NCBI RefSeq assembly: GCF_000711715.1
Contig: NZ_JONN01000001.1
Location: forward strand, 2,046,501 to 2,110,500
DNA: 64,000 nt
Direction: 5' to 3'
Origin: Sphingomonas astaxanthinifaciens DSM 22298
GTDB taxonomy: Bacteria > Pseudomonadota > Alphaproteobacteria > Sphingomonadales > Sphingomonadaceae
The translations under genes and the position numbers were made by a program. Within the stretch, counting starts at the first letter, position 1; every line of letters begins with the position of its first letter. The notes under the pieces are model-generated. The model saw nothing but the letters and a program-made list of their open reading frames with translations, did no database searches and was not told the DNA's origin. This document shows, piece after piece, positions 10,501-17,247 of this stretch.

Positions 10501-12371
10501 TCAATCTTGCTACCTGGCAGAGCACGGGCGCGGCCAGTGGTCTCACGAGCGCGGGCGTGAACGGCTCCACCGCCGGTTGGGGTATCGACAACAACAACTT
10601 CAACAACAGCGAATTTTTCAACTGGGACTTCAGCCAGGGCGCGCTCGACGACCCGGACGGTCCGGGCGGGTTCGTGCCGCCTGCAAATCCGGGTCTGCCG
10701 AACATCAGCACGGCAACTTACGAGTTCATCGGCTACAGTTCGTCCGCCGACATCCGCTACGTGGTCCACTTCACCGATGGGACTTTCGTGTCGGCAGCAG
10801 TGCCTTCCGCCAATGTGACCGGCCTGTGGACTTACACGGCACCGGCCGGGAAGATCATCGCGGACATCGAGATGTTTGCGGTGAGCGTCGGTGGCGGCGG
10901 CGGCAAGGTCGACCTCGTGTCGGTCGGCGTGCAGTCGAGCAACACCGACTTCACCATCCCGGTGACGGTGCAGGTCGCGGACGGTGACGGCGATACCGCC
11001 AGCACCAGCTTCACCATCAACGTCAAGGACGGCAACACGCCCTCGACGGCGGTGGCGCCGATCGCACTCGACCTCAATCACGACGGCCACATCAGCTACC
11101 TCTCGGCCGCCGCCGGCGTCGCTTACGACTATAATGGCGACGGCACGAAGGAAGCGACCGCCTGGGTCGGCGCGCAGGACGGCATCCTCGTCCGGGATGC
11201 CGACGGCAACGGCACCGTGAGCGGTTCGGGTGAGTTCGTGTTCGGCAACGGCGCGGTCACCGACCTGCAGGCGCTGCGGGCGCAATATGGCGACACGCTC
11301 GATGCGAGCGACGCCGACTTCGCCAAGTTCAGTGTCTGGCAGGACGCCAACAGCAACGGGGTCGCCGATGCCGGCGAAGTGAAGTCCCTTGCGGCACTCG
11401 GCATCACCTCGATCAGTCTGGTCGGTGACGGCGTCAGCGGATCGGCTGCCAATGGCGATGTCTCGATCGCAAGCTCGTCCAGCTTCGTCCGGAACGGCGT
11501 GACGGGTCTGGCCCAGGACGCGATCTTCCGGGTCGGCCAGAGCACCGAAGCGGCCAAGGTCAGCGAAGGCATCGGCGGGAATACGGCCGCGACCCTGATC
11601 GCCGCCTTCGCCGCTGCGGCTGCCCTCGGCGCGACCCAGGCTGCCGCCTCGCCGCTCAGCAATGCGGTGGTGGGCAAGGTTGCGGCAGATGGCATGATCG
11701 ACGCGACCCAGACCCACGCCTCGGGGCTGGTGCATCTGCCGGCGGGCGAGCAGGCCTTCCACAGCCAGCTCTCGCTCCTGACGCACGAAGCCGAATGGTC
11801 GCTCGCCGGCAAGGTCAGCAGCAGCGGCACGCAGCACTTCGGTGCGGCCGAGCAGCACCAGGCCTTCCTCGATCTCGCCCAGCCGGCGAATCAGGGCAGC
11901 CCGGCCTTCGCGCTCGACCAGGGCACCGAGCTCAATGCAGCGATCCGCGACATGGCGCATCCGCTCCTGTCCGGCGGCGGCGAGCTCCACCTGCCGAGCG
12001 CGGACCAGCTGGCGTTGCTCGCCGGTCTGCAGGGCGGCGGCGCGGGCCCGATCCAGCAGAGTCCGGTCCTCGGCCAGGTGCTCGCCGATGCCCTTTCGGG
12101 CGGCGCGGCGCAGGGTCCGGACCTCAACCAGCTGATCGACGCGGCCATCAAGCTCGCCGATCCGGTCCAGCATCAGCCCGGCCAGGAAGCGGCCGTGTTC
12201 GCTGGCGGCGCGGGCGGCGGCGGCGGTCTGGCGGAGCTGGCAACCCAGCTCAACCACGCTGTTCCGTCGTGGGACGGTGGCCACTTCGGGGCTTCGTTCC
12301 CCGGACTTGCCGCGGCAATGGATGCGCCAGCGCTTCATCCTGACGCGGTTCAGCCGGTTGCCAACGGCTAA
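1590..12371 (+). CDS. giant repeat adhesin exported by type I secretion (LapA/BapA-like)
   Basis: A 3593-residue protein without a Sec signal, built of repeated beta domains, and followed by its own exporter genes. Residues 1-130 are a VCBS-like unit. About 145-200 is a conserved beta-rich N-terminal module (VVVLPAGVELSDI, DGAVFVPQLVIND). T1SS-143/DUF5801-type units with the recurrent phrase TDKDGDS follow, then three near-identical 260-residue units (from about 950) and four 158-residue units (about 2010-2645). A non-repeated Asn/Gly-rich insert lies at about 2930-3145. Acidic calcium-type loops (DLNHDGHI, DYNGDGTKE, DADGNGTV, DANSNGVADAGE) lie at about 3160-3270. The Ala/Gly-rich tail probably carries the secretion signal. 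Classical GGxGxDxUx nonapeptides are absent. The role, cell attachment or biofilm, is inferred from architecture and neighbours. Confidence 0.9.
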   Translation: MRYEDASLSGSFQDQGPTARDDADQLAAGDRGPATGNVITGAGTETGAAGADTAAGAKVTAVAGAAGSDSSFAGGRLQVEGEHGTLTLNARGDYSYTAKANTPENSRDTFTYTLADASGATSQARLTIEIGKTQAVVKADAQRIIPGPDGVVVLPAGVELSDIRIVGRDLLVMLPDGSQMLIVDGAVFVPQLVINDVEVPSTNLAALLIDQEPRPASGVPQSSGGNFIEPVRPLDPGNPLGDLLPPTDLGYRPPDFQEVFQPVDRNPEVGANPLIQLDDDALQGGNPGGTGDDPDSVNASGILSGSGGDGQLTFALSTAGAPAGFTYVSGPNGSILVQQNGVTVLTVTVNAQTGAYTVTENAPILHAPGDAENNVVFTFSYTVTDSDGDQAAGTFQVNVDDDTPTIAINAGADAGVTLTTDDFDSRGAGTDSAQTSANFGGVFSLSQSAGADGLGTAGVISYSLGTPGGASGLTQGGVAINLYSIGGKVVASTATTQAGVSAANTVFDVSVSSTGVVTLTQYSQIDHTNADPSATAAPFNDQLISLADNLVTLNATATITDKDGDSATSSQSVQIGANLRFTDDGPSLGEVSVGRGVVLDETSAGSPAGFPITATSAGAVISGSALTFGADGPAASGSTSYSISIVGGGATPLKTAQGDYAITLVQTASNVITGTYNDGSGVKTAFTVTINANGTITVTENVPLEHNVDGSTAAAYDDALDLSGLINATVTIKDFDGDTASGSAPIGNLIVFRDDGPNSSLADKGAPTLILDETQPVGSDTSGAGAPNGLATVTANFAGNFAAVSYGADGAGSTVYSLVLNGTNVASGMYALQGGDVSDADGDGIGQGTQIVLNQAGNVITGSAGGVDYFTIAIDPATGIVTFTQLQPVWNPTPGASYDEAAILNAVDGALIVRQTVTDSDGDFDSSDVDVSKGIFQIQDDGPIARNDTDAIAAGTYGPETGNVLTGAGTTSGAAGADTQGRDGASISSVTGFGGSSDSSFDGAGNLVVNGQYGVLTLKADGSYSYVRNAGTPGGVSDVFTYTLRDTDGDTSNATLTISIGNTPPTLDAPDLGAPGTIVYEAGLPTRNGGEPEGSGEEAAAGANGDPRETTTGTINFTQGDGPATITINGVTVTAVNQVIDTGEGLLTITSINAGSIGYSYTLKDNLLVSGVSTTDPIPVTITDQDGQTASDTLTITIVDDAPTARNDTDALAAGTYGPELGNVISGVGTTSGAAGKDTVGADNAAVASVTGFGGSTDDSFDVGGNLVVNGQYGVLTLKADGSYSYVRNPGTPGGVSDTFTYVLKDGDGDTSTATLTISIGNTPPTINAPDLNAPGTIVYEAGLPTRNGGEPEGSGEEAAAGANGDPSETTTGSISFTQGDGPAVITINGVTVTAVNQVIDTGEGLLTITSINAGSIGYSYTLKDNLLVAGTSTTDPIAVTITDVDGQTASDTLTITIVDDAPTARNDTDAVAAGTYGPELGNVISGVGTTSGAAGKDTVGADNATLVSVTGFGGSSDSTFDGSGNLVVNGQYGVLTIKADGSYSYVRNTGTPGGVTDTFNYQLQDGDGDTSNANLVISIGDSPVTLDIPPAGGATTTVFEKGLPIRGSEQPGSGEIADGNGTNNSDASEAVIGTIGFVSKDGVASISLGGVTLSGTYPQTIVSNTGQTLVVTGVSYNAATGVGSISYTYTLNDNTIGNQAVNGGDTNASFPLVVTDLDGDSSNGNLVIVIKDDAPTAFNDVDSIAGGSNLPATGNVITGIDKVGGDANATDGVKDVQGADGAVVVGIASNNVPANTDTSADGSNNYVVVGQYGTLTINADGSYSYLRADGSPGNVTDVFTYTIRDGDGDQATATLTINIGDAAPVTGPNAVVLLDDDALAGGIAGGTGDVSPDTANLTGTLAGSGGDGALTWSLALTGAPAGFSYVSNGAGGILIQQGGITYVTVTLNSATGAYTVTQNLPLPHAAGGNENTQPFTLNYVVSDVDGDTAPGTLTINVNDDSPTAIASATQPDLTVDETSLATNASVNFAGVFTTAFGADGPGTLSYALGITGGNGVASGLTDTATGQSIVLVLNGSVVEGHVGSAAGALAFTVSVDSAGVVTLDQIRAVVHANAANPNDPATLSADNLVTLTATITDKDGDSAAATANIGQNLIFLDDGPSINLVGSPPSLTVDETNLATNATANFASLFTSSYGADGAGNIVYQLSITGGNGTASGLVDTATGQSIVLVLNGNVVEGHVGTAAGALAFTVGVDSSGNVTLDQIRAVVHPNAANPDDPVTLSAANLVALTATITDKDGDSSSAVVNIGQSLVFKDDGPSISASATQPTLTVDETNLANNATASFASVFTSAFGADGAGAVTYALGITGGNGTASGLVDTATGQPIVLVLNGGVVEGHVGTAAGALAFTVSVNSSGAVTLDQIRAVVHPDATNPNDSNTLSADNLVTLAATVTDKDGDSATAVANIGQNLVFQDDGPSISASATQPTLTVDETNLANNASASFAAVFTSAFGADGAGAVTYQLGVTGGNGTASGLVDTATGQAIVLVLNGGVVEGHVGTAAGALAFTVAVDASGNVTLDQIRAVVHPDAANANDSTTLSADNLVTLTATVTDKDGDSATAVANIGQNLVFQDDGPSASIVKTGQAVILDESAGNQAGSNDVTGPLAAFAGILNKGVDPDLPGGQFATNANAIVASTGTNLGADGAGSITYSLSLSSSGVDSGLKTTEGQSIFLFKEGDVIVGRVGSSGGAAAFAVAIDSTGKVSTVEYLSIQHSNAADPNDTVSIANGALLATVTATDKDGDTSSASVGIGGQIQFVDDAPSFTQAAQNATANNIPASAVSTGTLYLHSGADGFASSTITANVTGLTSGGVPLTTKQAGNVLTAYTDANANGNVDAGEAVFTITIDPNAGASGRYTFDLIKPLDGTVVNVAVGGSSSFGAGPTGFQVLSDVSGAGGQPLAVVSGYQTGAGFNLATWQSTGAASGLTSAGVNGSTAGWGIDNNNFNNSEFFNWDFSQGALDDPDGPGGFVPPANPGLPNISTATYEFIGYSSSADIRYVVHFTDGTFVSAAVPSANVTGLWTYTAPAGKIIADIEMFAVSVGGGGGKVDLVSVGVQSSNTDFTIPVTVQVADGDGDTASTSFTINVKDGNTPSTAVAPIALDLNHDGHISYLSAAAGVAYDYNGDGTKEATAWVGAQDGILVRDADGNGTVSGSGEFVFGNGAVTDLQALRAQYGDTLDASDADFAKFSVWQDANSNGVADAGEVKSLAALGITSISLVGDGVSGSAANGDVSIASSSSFVRNGVTGLAQDAIFRVGQSTEAAKVSEGIGGNTAATLIAAFAAAAALGATQAAASPLSNAVVGKVAADGMIDATQTHASGLVHLPAGEQAFHSQLSLLTHEAEWSLAGKVSSSGTQHFGAAEQHQAFLDLAQPANQGSPAFALDQGTELNAAIRDMAHPLLSGGGELHLPSADQLALLAGLQGGGAGPIQQSPVLGQVLADALSGGAAQGPDLNQLIDAAIKLADPVQHQPGQEAAVFAGGAGGGGGLAELATQLNHAVPSWDGGHFGASFPGLAAAMDAPALHPDAVQPVANG
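4428..6340 (+). repeat. 780-bp direct repeats in the adhesin gene
   Basis: Copies start at 4428, 5208 and 5988 with an exact spacing of 780 bp (260 codons). Copies 1 and 2 are nearly identical throughout (for example the encoded phrase AGLPTRNGGEPEGSGEEAAA). Copy 3 matches over its first 350 bp or so and then diverges. The high identity suggests recent duplication or gene conversion. Confidence 0.9.
7629..9524 (+). repeat. 474-bp direct repeats in the adhesin gene
   Basis: Four head-to-tail units, with the sequence coding LTVDET starting at 7629, 8103, 8577 and 9051: exactly 474 bp (158 codons) apart. Units 3 and 4 are the most alike. Each encodes a DUF5801-type domain ending in TDKDGDS plus a short linker. 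The repeats give scope for length change by recombination. Confidence 0.93.
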
Positions 12372-12386
12372 ATGACCCGAGGCAGG

Positions 12387-12424
12387 GCAGGGCGCCAGTG
12401 GACGGGCGCTCTGCTCCGCTTTTT
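12387..12424 (+). terminator. intrinsic terminator or attenuator after the adhesin
   Basis: A 10-bp stem with one G-T wobble (12387-12396 against 12405-12414) and an 8-base loop is followed within six bases by five T residues (12420-12424). It stands 15 bases after the adhesin stop and just before the tolC-like gene. It may end most transcripts after the adhesin and let part read into the exporter genes. Confidence 0.65.
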
Positions 12425-12442
12425 AGACCAGAAGGGGGAGTT

Positions 12443-13936
12443 ATGACCTTGAAGAATTGGATGCTGATCGTTCCGGGCGCGCTGCTCGTGAGCGCCGCCC
12501 CGGCCTATGCGGTCGATCTCCGCTCGGCGGTCCAGGCCGCCCTCCAGAGCAATCCCGAAATCCGCCAGGCGGTGCACAACCGCGAAGCGACCATGGAAGA
12601 GCTGAACCAGGCCCGCGGCCTGTGGCATCCCCGGATCGACCTGCGCGCCTCGGCCGGCCTGCGCGAACTGCGCAATCCCAGCCGTCGCCGGATCGGCCTC
12701 GGCGACCAGCTGCTCAAGCCCGTCGAAGGCGAGCTCGTGCTCGACCAGCTGCTGGTCGATGCCGGCGGCCGCAACGCCGAGATCCGCCGCCAGGCGAGCC
12801 GCACCGACGCCGCCGCCGCCCGCATCGAGGAGCGCAGCGAGTTCGTCGCGCTGAACATCTCGCGCAACTACATCGACTATCTGCTCCAGCAGCGGCTGGT
12901 CGCGATCGCGGAAGACAATGTCGCCTTCCATGAGAAGCTCGCCGGCGATCTTCGCCAGGGCGTCCAGCAGGGCTCGATCTCGATCGCCGACCAGCAGCAG
13001 GCCGAAGAGCGCCTGCAGTCGGCCCGGGCCCGCGTGACCGAGGCCCGCGAGGACCTCGAGACCGCCGCCATCGCCTTCCAGACCCTGACCGGCATGCCGA
13101 TCGACAGCGTCTCGGTGCCGCCCGACCTTTCTGCGCAGATGCCGGCGACCCTCGCCGACGCCGAGGCACTGGCCCGCGACAACAACCCGCGCGTCCAGGA
13201 GGCGATCGCCGATCTCTCGACCGCGCGTGAAGTCATCCGCTCGGCCCGCAGCGACGTCGGTCCCAAGCTCAATGCCGAGGCCCGCGCGCGGGTCGGCAAC
13301 GACGTCGACGGCTTTGCCGGCAACACTCGCGACCTCCAGGCCAATCTGGTGCTCCGCTGGACGCTGACCAACGGCGGCATCAAGGAAGCCAATGTCCGCG
13401 AGCAGCAGCGCCGCGCCGACGAGGCCCACGCCCGCCTGTTCGAGACCCAGCGCCGCGCCGAAGAGGACGCCCGCTCGGCCTGGAGCCGCTTGCAGAACCA
13501 GCAGCGCCTGGTCGGCGAGCTCGAGAACCAGAGCCGGATCAGCGACGACCTGCTGCTCAGCTACCGCGAGCAGTTCAACGTCGGCCGCCGCTCGCTGCTC
13601 GACGTGCTCGACGCGCAGAACACCCGCCAGAACGTCCAGGCCCAGGCCGAGACCGCGCGGATGAGCCGCCTGTTCGCCCAGTATCGGGTGCTCGCCGCGG
13701 CCAACAAGCTGGTCGAGGCGCTGGGCGTCGACATGCCGCAGGGCGCCTACAGCGATCTTCGTGGCCGCTACAAGGTGCGCGCGGTCCCGGCGAGCGATCG
13801 CCAGGAGAACAGCCTGCGCTACCCGGTCATGGGTCCGCCTGCCGATCCGCGCGACGTCGGCGCGACCCCGCGTCCGGCCTCGGGCAATGCCGCTGCCGCG
13901 GCCGCTCCCGTCGAGCCTGCCGCGACCGGCCAGTAA
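12443..13936 (+). CDS. TolC-family outer-membrane channel of the type I exporter
   Basis: A 497-residue protein forming the outer-membrane exit duct. The start at 12443 is supported by a strong ribosome site (GAAGGGGGAG, 12431-12440) and by the signal peptide right after it (MTLKNWMLIVPGALLVSAAP, cleavage after AYA); an upstream in-frame ATG at 12398 would bury that signal and overlap the terminator. Two long coiled-coil outer-membrane-efflux repeats follow, with typical phrases such as RNYIDYLLQQ and NVGRRSLLDVLDAQN. The C-terminal 50 residues are Pro/Ala-rich. It lies between adhesin and ABC transporter, as LapE-type proteins do. Confidence 0.93.
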   Translation: MTLKNWMLIVPGALLVSAAPAYAVDLRSAVQAALQSNPEIRQAVHNREATMEELNQARGLWHPRIDLRASAGLRELRNPSRRRIGLGDQLLKPVEGELVLDQLLVDAGGRNAEIRRQASRTDAAAARIEERSEFVALNISRNYIDYLLQQRLVAIAEDNVAFHEKLAGDLRQGVQQGSISIADQQQAEERLQSARARVTEAREDLETAAIAFQTLTGMPIDSVSVPPDLSAQMPATLADAEALARDNNPRVQEAIADLSTAREVIRSARSDVGPKLNAEARARVGNDVDGFAGNTRDLQANLVLRWTLTNGGIKEANVREQQRRADEAHARLFETQRRAEEDARSAWSRLQNQQRLVGELENQSRISDDLLLSYREQFNVGRRSLLDVLDAQNTRQNVQAQAETARMSRLFAQYRVLAAANKLVEALGVDMPQGAYSDLRGRYKVRAVPASDRQENSLRYPVMGPPADPRDVGATPRPASGNAAAAAAPVEPAATGQ

Positions 13937-13960
13937 GCGTAGCCGCGAGAGGATGGTAAG

Positions 13961-16129
13961 TTGAGTTTCGTCAATCTGGTGGAAGCCTCGTCCAACGAGG
14001 CGCTCGACCCCGTCCTAGAGTGTCTTGCCTATCTCGCGCGCGCAGCGGACCGGCCGTCGTCGCCCGTCCTGCTGCGCGCCGGGTTGGCGCTCAATTCAAG
14101 CGGCCTGCTGCCCTTCCACCAGGTGGAACCGGCGCTCGAGCAGGTCGGCATGCGCGGTCAGCCGCTGACCCGCAACCTAAAGGGCTGGCCGAGCAACCGC
14201 TTGCCGGCGATCCTCGAACTCGAGGACGACCGGGCCCTCGTCCTCAACGAGCTGAACGGCCGCGAGGCGCTGGTCTTCGTTCCCGGCGCGGCCGAGCCGA
14301 TGTGGGTCAACACGGCTGAGGTCGAGCAATATTTCACCGGCCGGGCGGTCCACGTCGAGGCCGATCCCACGCAGGAGCGCGCCGGCGAGCGGCCGTGGGA
14401 CCGCGCCAAGCGTGTCCACTGGTTCTGGAGCGAGGTGAACAAGATCCGCGGCGAGCTTCGGCCCGTCCTGCTGGCGGCGCTGGTGGTCAACCTCCTCGCC
14501 TTCGCCGTGCCGCTGTTCACCATGCACGTCTACGACCGGGTGATCCCCAACAAGGCGATCCCGACCCTGTGGGTGCTGGCGCTCGGCGTGCTGCTCGCCC
14601 TCGCGCTCGACTTCATGCTCAGGCTCGCCCGGGCGCAGCTGATCGACGAGGTCGGCCGCAAGCTCGATGCGAAGCTCAGCCAGAAACTGTTCGAGAAGAT
14701 CATGAACATCCCCCTCGCCGAGCGGGCGGGGAGCACGGGCGCCATGGCCCGGCGGGTCAGCGAATATGAGATGGTCCGCGACTTCTTCGCCTCGACCACG
14801 GTCGTCCTCGCGGTCGACATCATGTTCCTGTTCGTGTTCCTGGTGCTGATCACCGTGCTGGCGGGCTGGCTGGTGCTGGTCCCGATCGTCGGGATCGGCG
14901 TGATGCTGCTGGCGGGCATGAGCCTCCAGCGCAGCATGAACCAGGCCGCGCTCGACAGCCAGGCGGACTCGAGCCTGCAGCACAGCGTGCTGGTCGAATC
15001 CATTTCCGGTCTCGAGACCCTCAAGGCGCAGCGCGCCGAGGGCCAGATGCTCGGCCGCTGGCGCCGTCTCGCCGACATGACCGCGGGCACCCAGGAGAAG
15101 ATGCGGCGGCTGACCGCGGTGGCGGTCAATCTCGCCAGCCTGTCGCAGCAGATCATCTCGATCGGCCTGCTGATCGGCGGCTTCTACCTGTTCAATGCCG
15201 GCGAGATGAGCATGGGCGCGATCATCGCGATCGTCATGCTCGCCGGCCGCGCCCTCTCGCCGGTCGGCCAGTTCGCCTTCCTCATTACCCGCGGCAAGCA
15301 GGCCTTCACCACGCTCGCCAGCCTCCAGCGGATGATGGAAAGCGGCGATGAACGAGTCAGCGCGGCGCGCTCGATCGTGCCCGAGATCCGCAGCGGCGAC
15401 ATCGCGCTCGAGCATGTCGGCTTCCGCTATCCGACCGCGGCGCGCGACAGCCTCAGCGACGTCAATCTCGTCATCCGCCCGGGCGAGAAGATCGGCATCA
15501 TCGGCCGGGTCGCTTCGGGCAAGTCGACGCTGGGCCGGCTGCTGTGCGGCCTTTATGCGCCGACCGACGGCGTGCTGACAGTCGATGGCCTCGACAGCCG
15601 CCAATATCACCCGCACCAGCTGCGCGACGCCTTCCGCTTCGTCGGCCAGGACAGCGAGCTCTTCTCGGGGTCGGTCCGCGACAACCTCCTGCTGGGCGGG
15701 GCGCGCGCCTCCGACGAGGAGCTGGTCGACGCGGTCCGTCGTTCGGGCGCGGACATCTTCCTGTCGCGCGACGCGGCCGGTTTCGATCTTCCGGTGGGTG
15801 AGCGCGGGGCCTTGCTGTCGGGCGGCCAGCGCGCTTTGCTGGTGCTCGCCAGGGCGCTGGTCAGCGACAGCAAGCTCCTCTTCCTCGACGAGCCGACCGG
15901 CGCGATGGACAGCCAGACCGAGGCCTATTTCATCGACAAGCTCAAGACCGCGCTCCGGCCCGAGCAGACCTTAGTCGTCGCCACCCACCGCCACCAGATG
16001 CTCAACATCGTCGACCGCCTGCTGGTGATCGATGGCGGCCGGATCATCGCCGACGGTCCCGTCAACGACGTGCTCGGCCGGCTCCGCGAAGCCGCCGCCG
16101 CTGCCGCCGCGGCGCCGAAGGAGGCCTGA
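13961..16129 (+). CDS. type I secretion ABC transporter, LapB/LssB-like
   Basis: A 722-residue inner-membrane exporter. The start is a TTG at 13961 with GAGAGG eight bases before it; no in-frame ATG fits. Residues 15-135 form a C39 peptidase-like domain lacking the catalytic Cys-His pair, as in transporters of RTX adhesins that are not processed at a double glycine. Membrane segments lie at about 165-430. The nucleotide-binding domain has Walker A GRVASGKST, signature LLSGGQRALL and Walker B LLFLDEPT. It should energise export of the adhesin encoded upstream. The Ala-rich end overlaps the ribosome site of the next gene, so the two are probably co-translated. Confidence 0.95.
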   Translation: MSFVNLVEASSNEALDPVLECLAYLARAADRPSSPVLLRAGLALNSSGLLPFHQVEPALEQVGMRGQPLTRNLKGWPSNRLPAILELEDDRALVLNELNGREALVFVPGAAEPMWVNTAEVEQYFTGRAVHVEADPTQERAGERPWDRAKRVHWFWSEVNKIRGELRPVLLAALVVNLLAFAVPLFTMHVYDRVIPNKAIPTLWVLALGVLLALALDFMLRLARAQLIDEVGRKLDAKLSQKLFEKIMNIPLAERAGSTGAMARRVSEYEMVRDFFASTTVVLAVDIMFLFVFLVLITVLAGWLVLVPIVGIGVMLLAGMSLQRSMNQAALDSQADSSLQHSVLVESISGLETLKAQRAEGQMLGRWRRLADMTAGTQEKMRRLTAVAVNLASLSQQIISIGLLIGGFYLFNAGEMSMGAIIAIVMLAGRALSPVGQFAFLITRGKQAFTTLASLQRMMESGDERVSAARSIVPEIRSGDIALEHVGFRYPTAARDSLSDVNLVIRPGEKIGIIGRVASGKSTLGRLLCGLYAPTDGVLTVDGLDSRQYHPHQLRDAFRFVGQDSELFSGSVRDNLLLGGARASDEELVDAVRRSGADIFLSRDAAGFDLPVGERGALLSGGQRALLVLARALVSDSKLLFLDEPTGAMDSQTEAYFIDKLKTALRPEQTLVVATHRHQMLNIVDRLLVIDGGRIIADGPVNDVLGRLREAAAAAAAAPKEA

Positions 16130-16132
16130 GCC

Positions 16133-17230
16133 ATGGCCACGATGATCCGTTTCCAGCGTCGTCTCGCCATCGCGGTCGCCGGCTTGCGCTGGGAAGTGCT
16201 CGCGATCGGTGCGGTCGGGATCGCCGCGCTTTTCGCGCTGTCGCTGACCTTCCTCGCCACCATGCGCTCGGCCGCCGAGGCCGCGCCGCCGGTGTCGCTG
16301 CCGATCCAGCCCGCCAAGGCTGCGGCGCTGATCGCGGCGACCAGCGGCGACCAGGCCCAGGCGGTCCGCGCGACCGGCGCCGAGGCCGAGGTGATCAATG
16401 CCGCGCTGCCCTTCAGCAAGGCCCCCGTCCAGGCCGCCGCGCCCTTTGCCGCGCCGACCGGCGGCACCGCCTACGACCGCGCGCTGACCTGCCTCACCCA
16501 GGCCGTCTATTACGAGGCGGGCTTCGAGCCGGTCGCGGGCCGCCGCGCGGTCGCGCAGGTGATCCTCAACCGGATGCGCCACCCGGCTTTCCCCAAGTCG
16601 GTCTGCGGCGTCGTCTACCAGCGCAATGCGACTCCCATCTGCCAGTTCACCTTCGTCTGCGACGGCTCGCTCAACCGCGCGCCGGCCGCCGCGGCCTGGG
16701 CCGAAGCGAAGCGCGTCGCCGCCGCCGCGCTGGCGGGCTATGTCGATGCCGAGGTCGGGCAGGCGACCCATTATCACGCCGATTATGTCGCGCCTTACTG
16801 GGCGCCGATGCTCGCCAAGATCACCAAGATCGGGGCGCACATCTTCTATCGCTGGCCGGGTGCCTGGGGCCAGCGCGGCGCCTTCACCGGCCGCTACATC
16901 GGCGAACCGAACGATCCGGCCTCGCTCCGGCCGGTCCTGCGGCCCGCGATCCTCGCCGGTGCCGACGGGATCGCCATCGCCGACATTCCGCCCGCGCAGC
17001 TCACCTACGAGCAGGACAAGACCATCCGCCGCGCCGCCAACGACGTCGGCGGGCTGCTCGACACCAGCAAGGGCTGGCGGCTGAGCATCCCGGATCCTGC
17101 GGATACCGGCGGGCGCTCGAAGGCGCTGGTCGCGGCGCAAGAACAACCGAGAAACCTTCCGCGTGACGCGACCGCCGTCGCGGCCGTCACCACCGCGAGC
17201 AGCGGCACCGCCGCGCTCGCCTCCAACTAG
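16133..17230 (+). CDS. SleB-type cell-wall hydrolase inside the secretion operon
   Basis: A 365-residue protein with a short cytoplasmic start, one membrane anchor (about 20-48) and a periplasmic Hydrolase_2/SleB domain at about 115-255 (LTCLTQAVYYEAGFEP, AVAQVILNRMRHPAF, CQFTFVCDG). The family cleaves peptidoglycan; the conserved Glu of YYEAG is the likely catalytic residue. An AAGGAGG ribosome site (16118-16124) lies inside the end of the ABC gene, three bases separate the two, and the HlyD gene follows 17 bases later, so it belongs to the exporter operon. It might open the murein layer for the export duct; that is inference. Confidence 0.88.
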   Translation: MATMIRFQRRLAIAVAGLRWEVLAIGAVGIAALFALSLTFLATMRSAAEAAPPVSLPIQPAKAAALIAATSGDQAQAVRATGAEAEVINAALPFSKAPVQAAAPFAAPTGGTAYDRALTCLTQAVYYEAGFEPVAGRRAVAQVILNRMRHPAFPKSVCGVVYQRNATPICQFTFVCDGSLNRAPAAAAWAEAKRVAAAALAGYVDAEVGQATHYHADYVAPYWAPMLAKITKIGAHIFYRWPGAWGQRGAFTGRYIGEPNDPASLRPVLRPAILAGADGIAIADIPPAQLTYEQDKTIRRAANDVGGLLDTSKGWRLSIPDPADTGGRSKALVAAQEQPRNLPRDATAVAAVTTASSGTAALASN

Positions 17231-17247
17231 GACAGGCACGCGTCATC

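Noticed and set aside
4584..12338. A 2584-codon open frame antisense to the adhesin
   Set aside because: It mirrors the codon pattern of the repeat-rich, GC-biased sense gene; its translation is low-complexity (Arg, Gly, Ala, Asp, Val) with no domain, and the sense protein has clear repeats and exporter genes.
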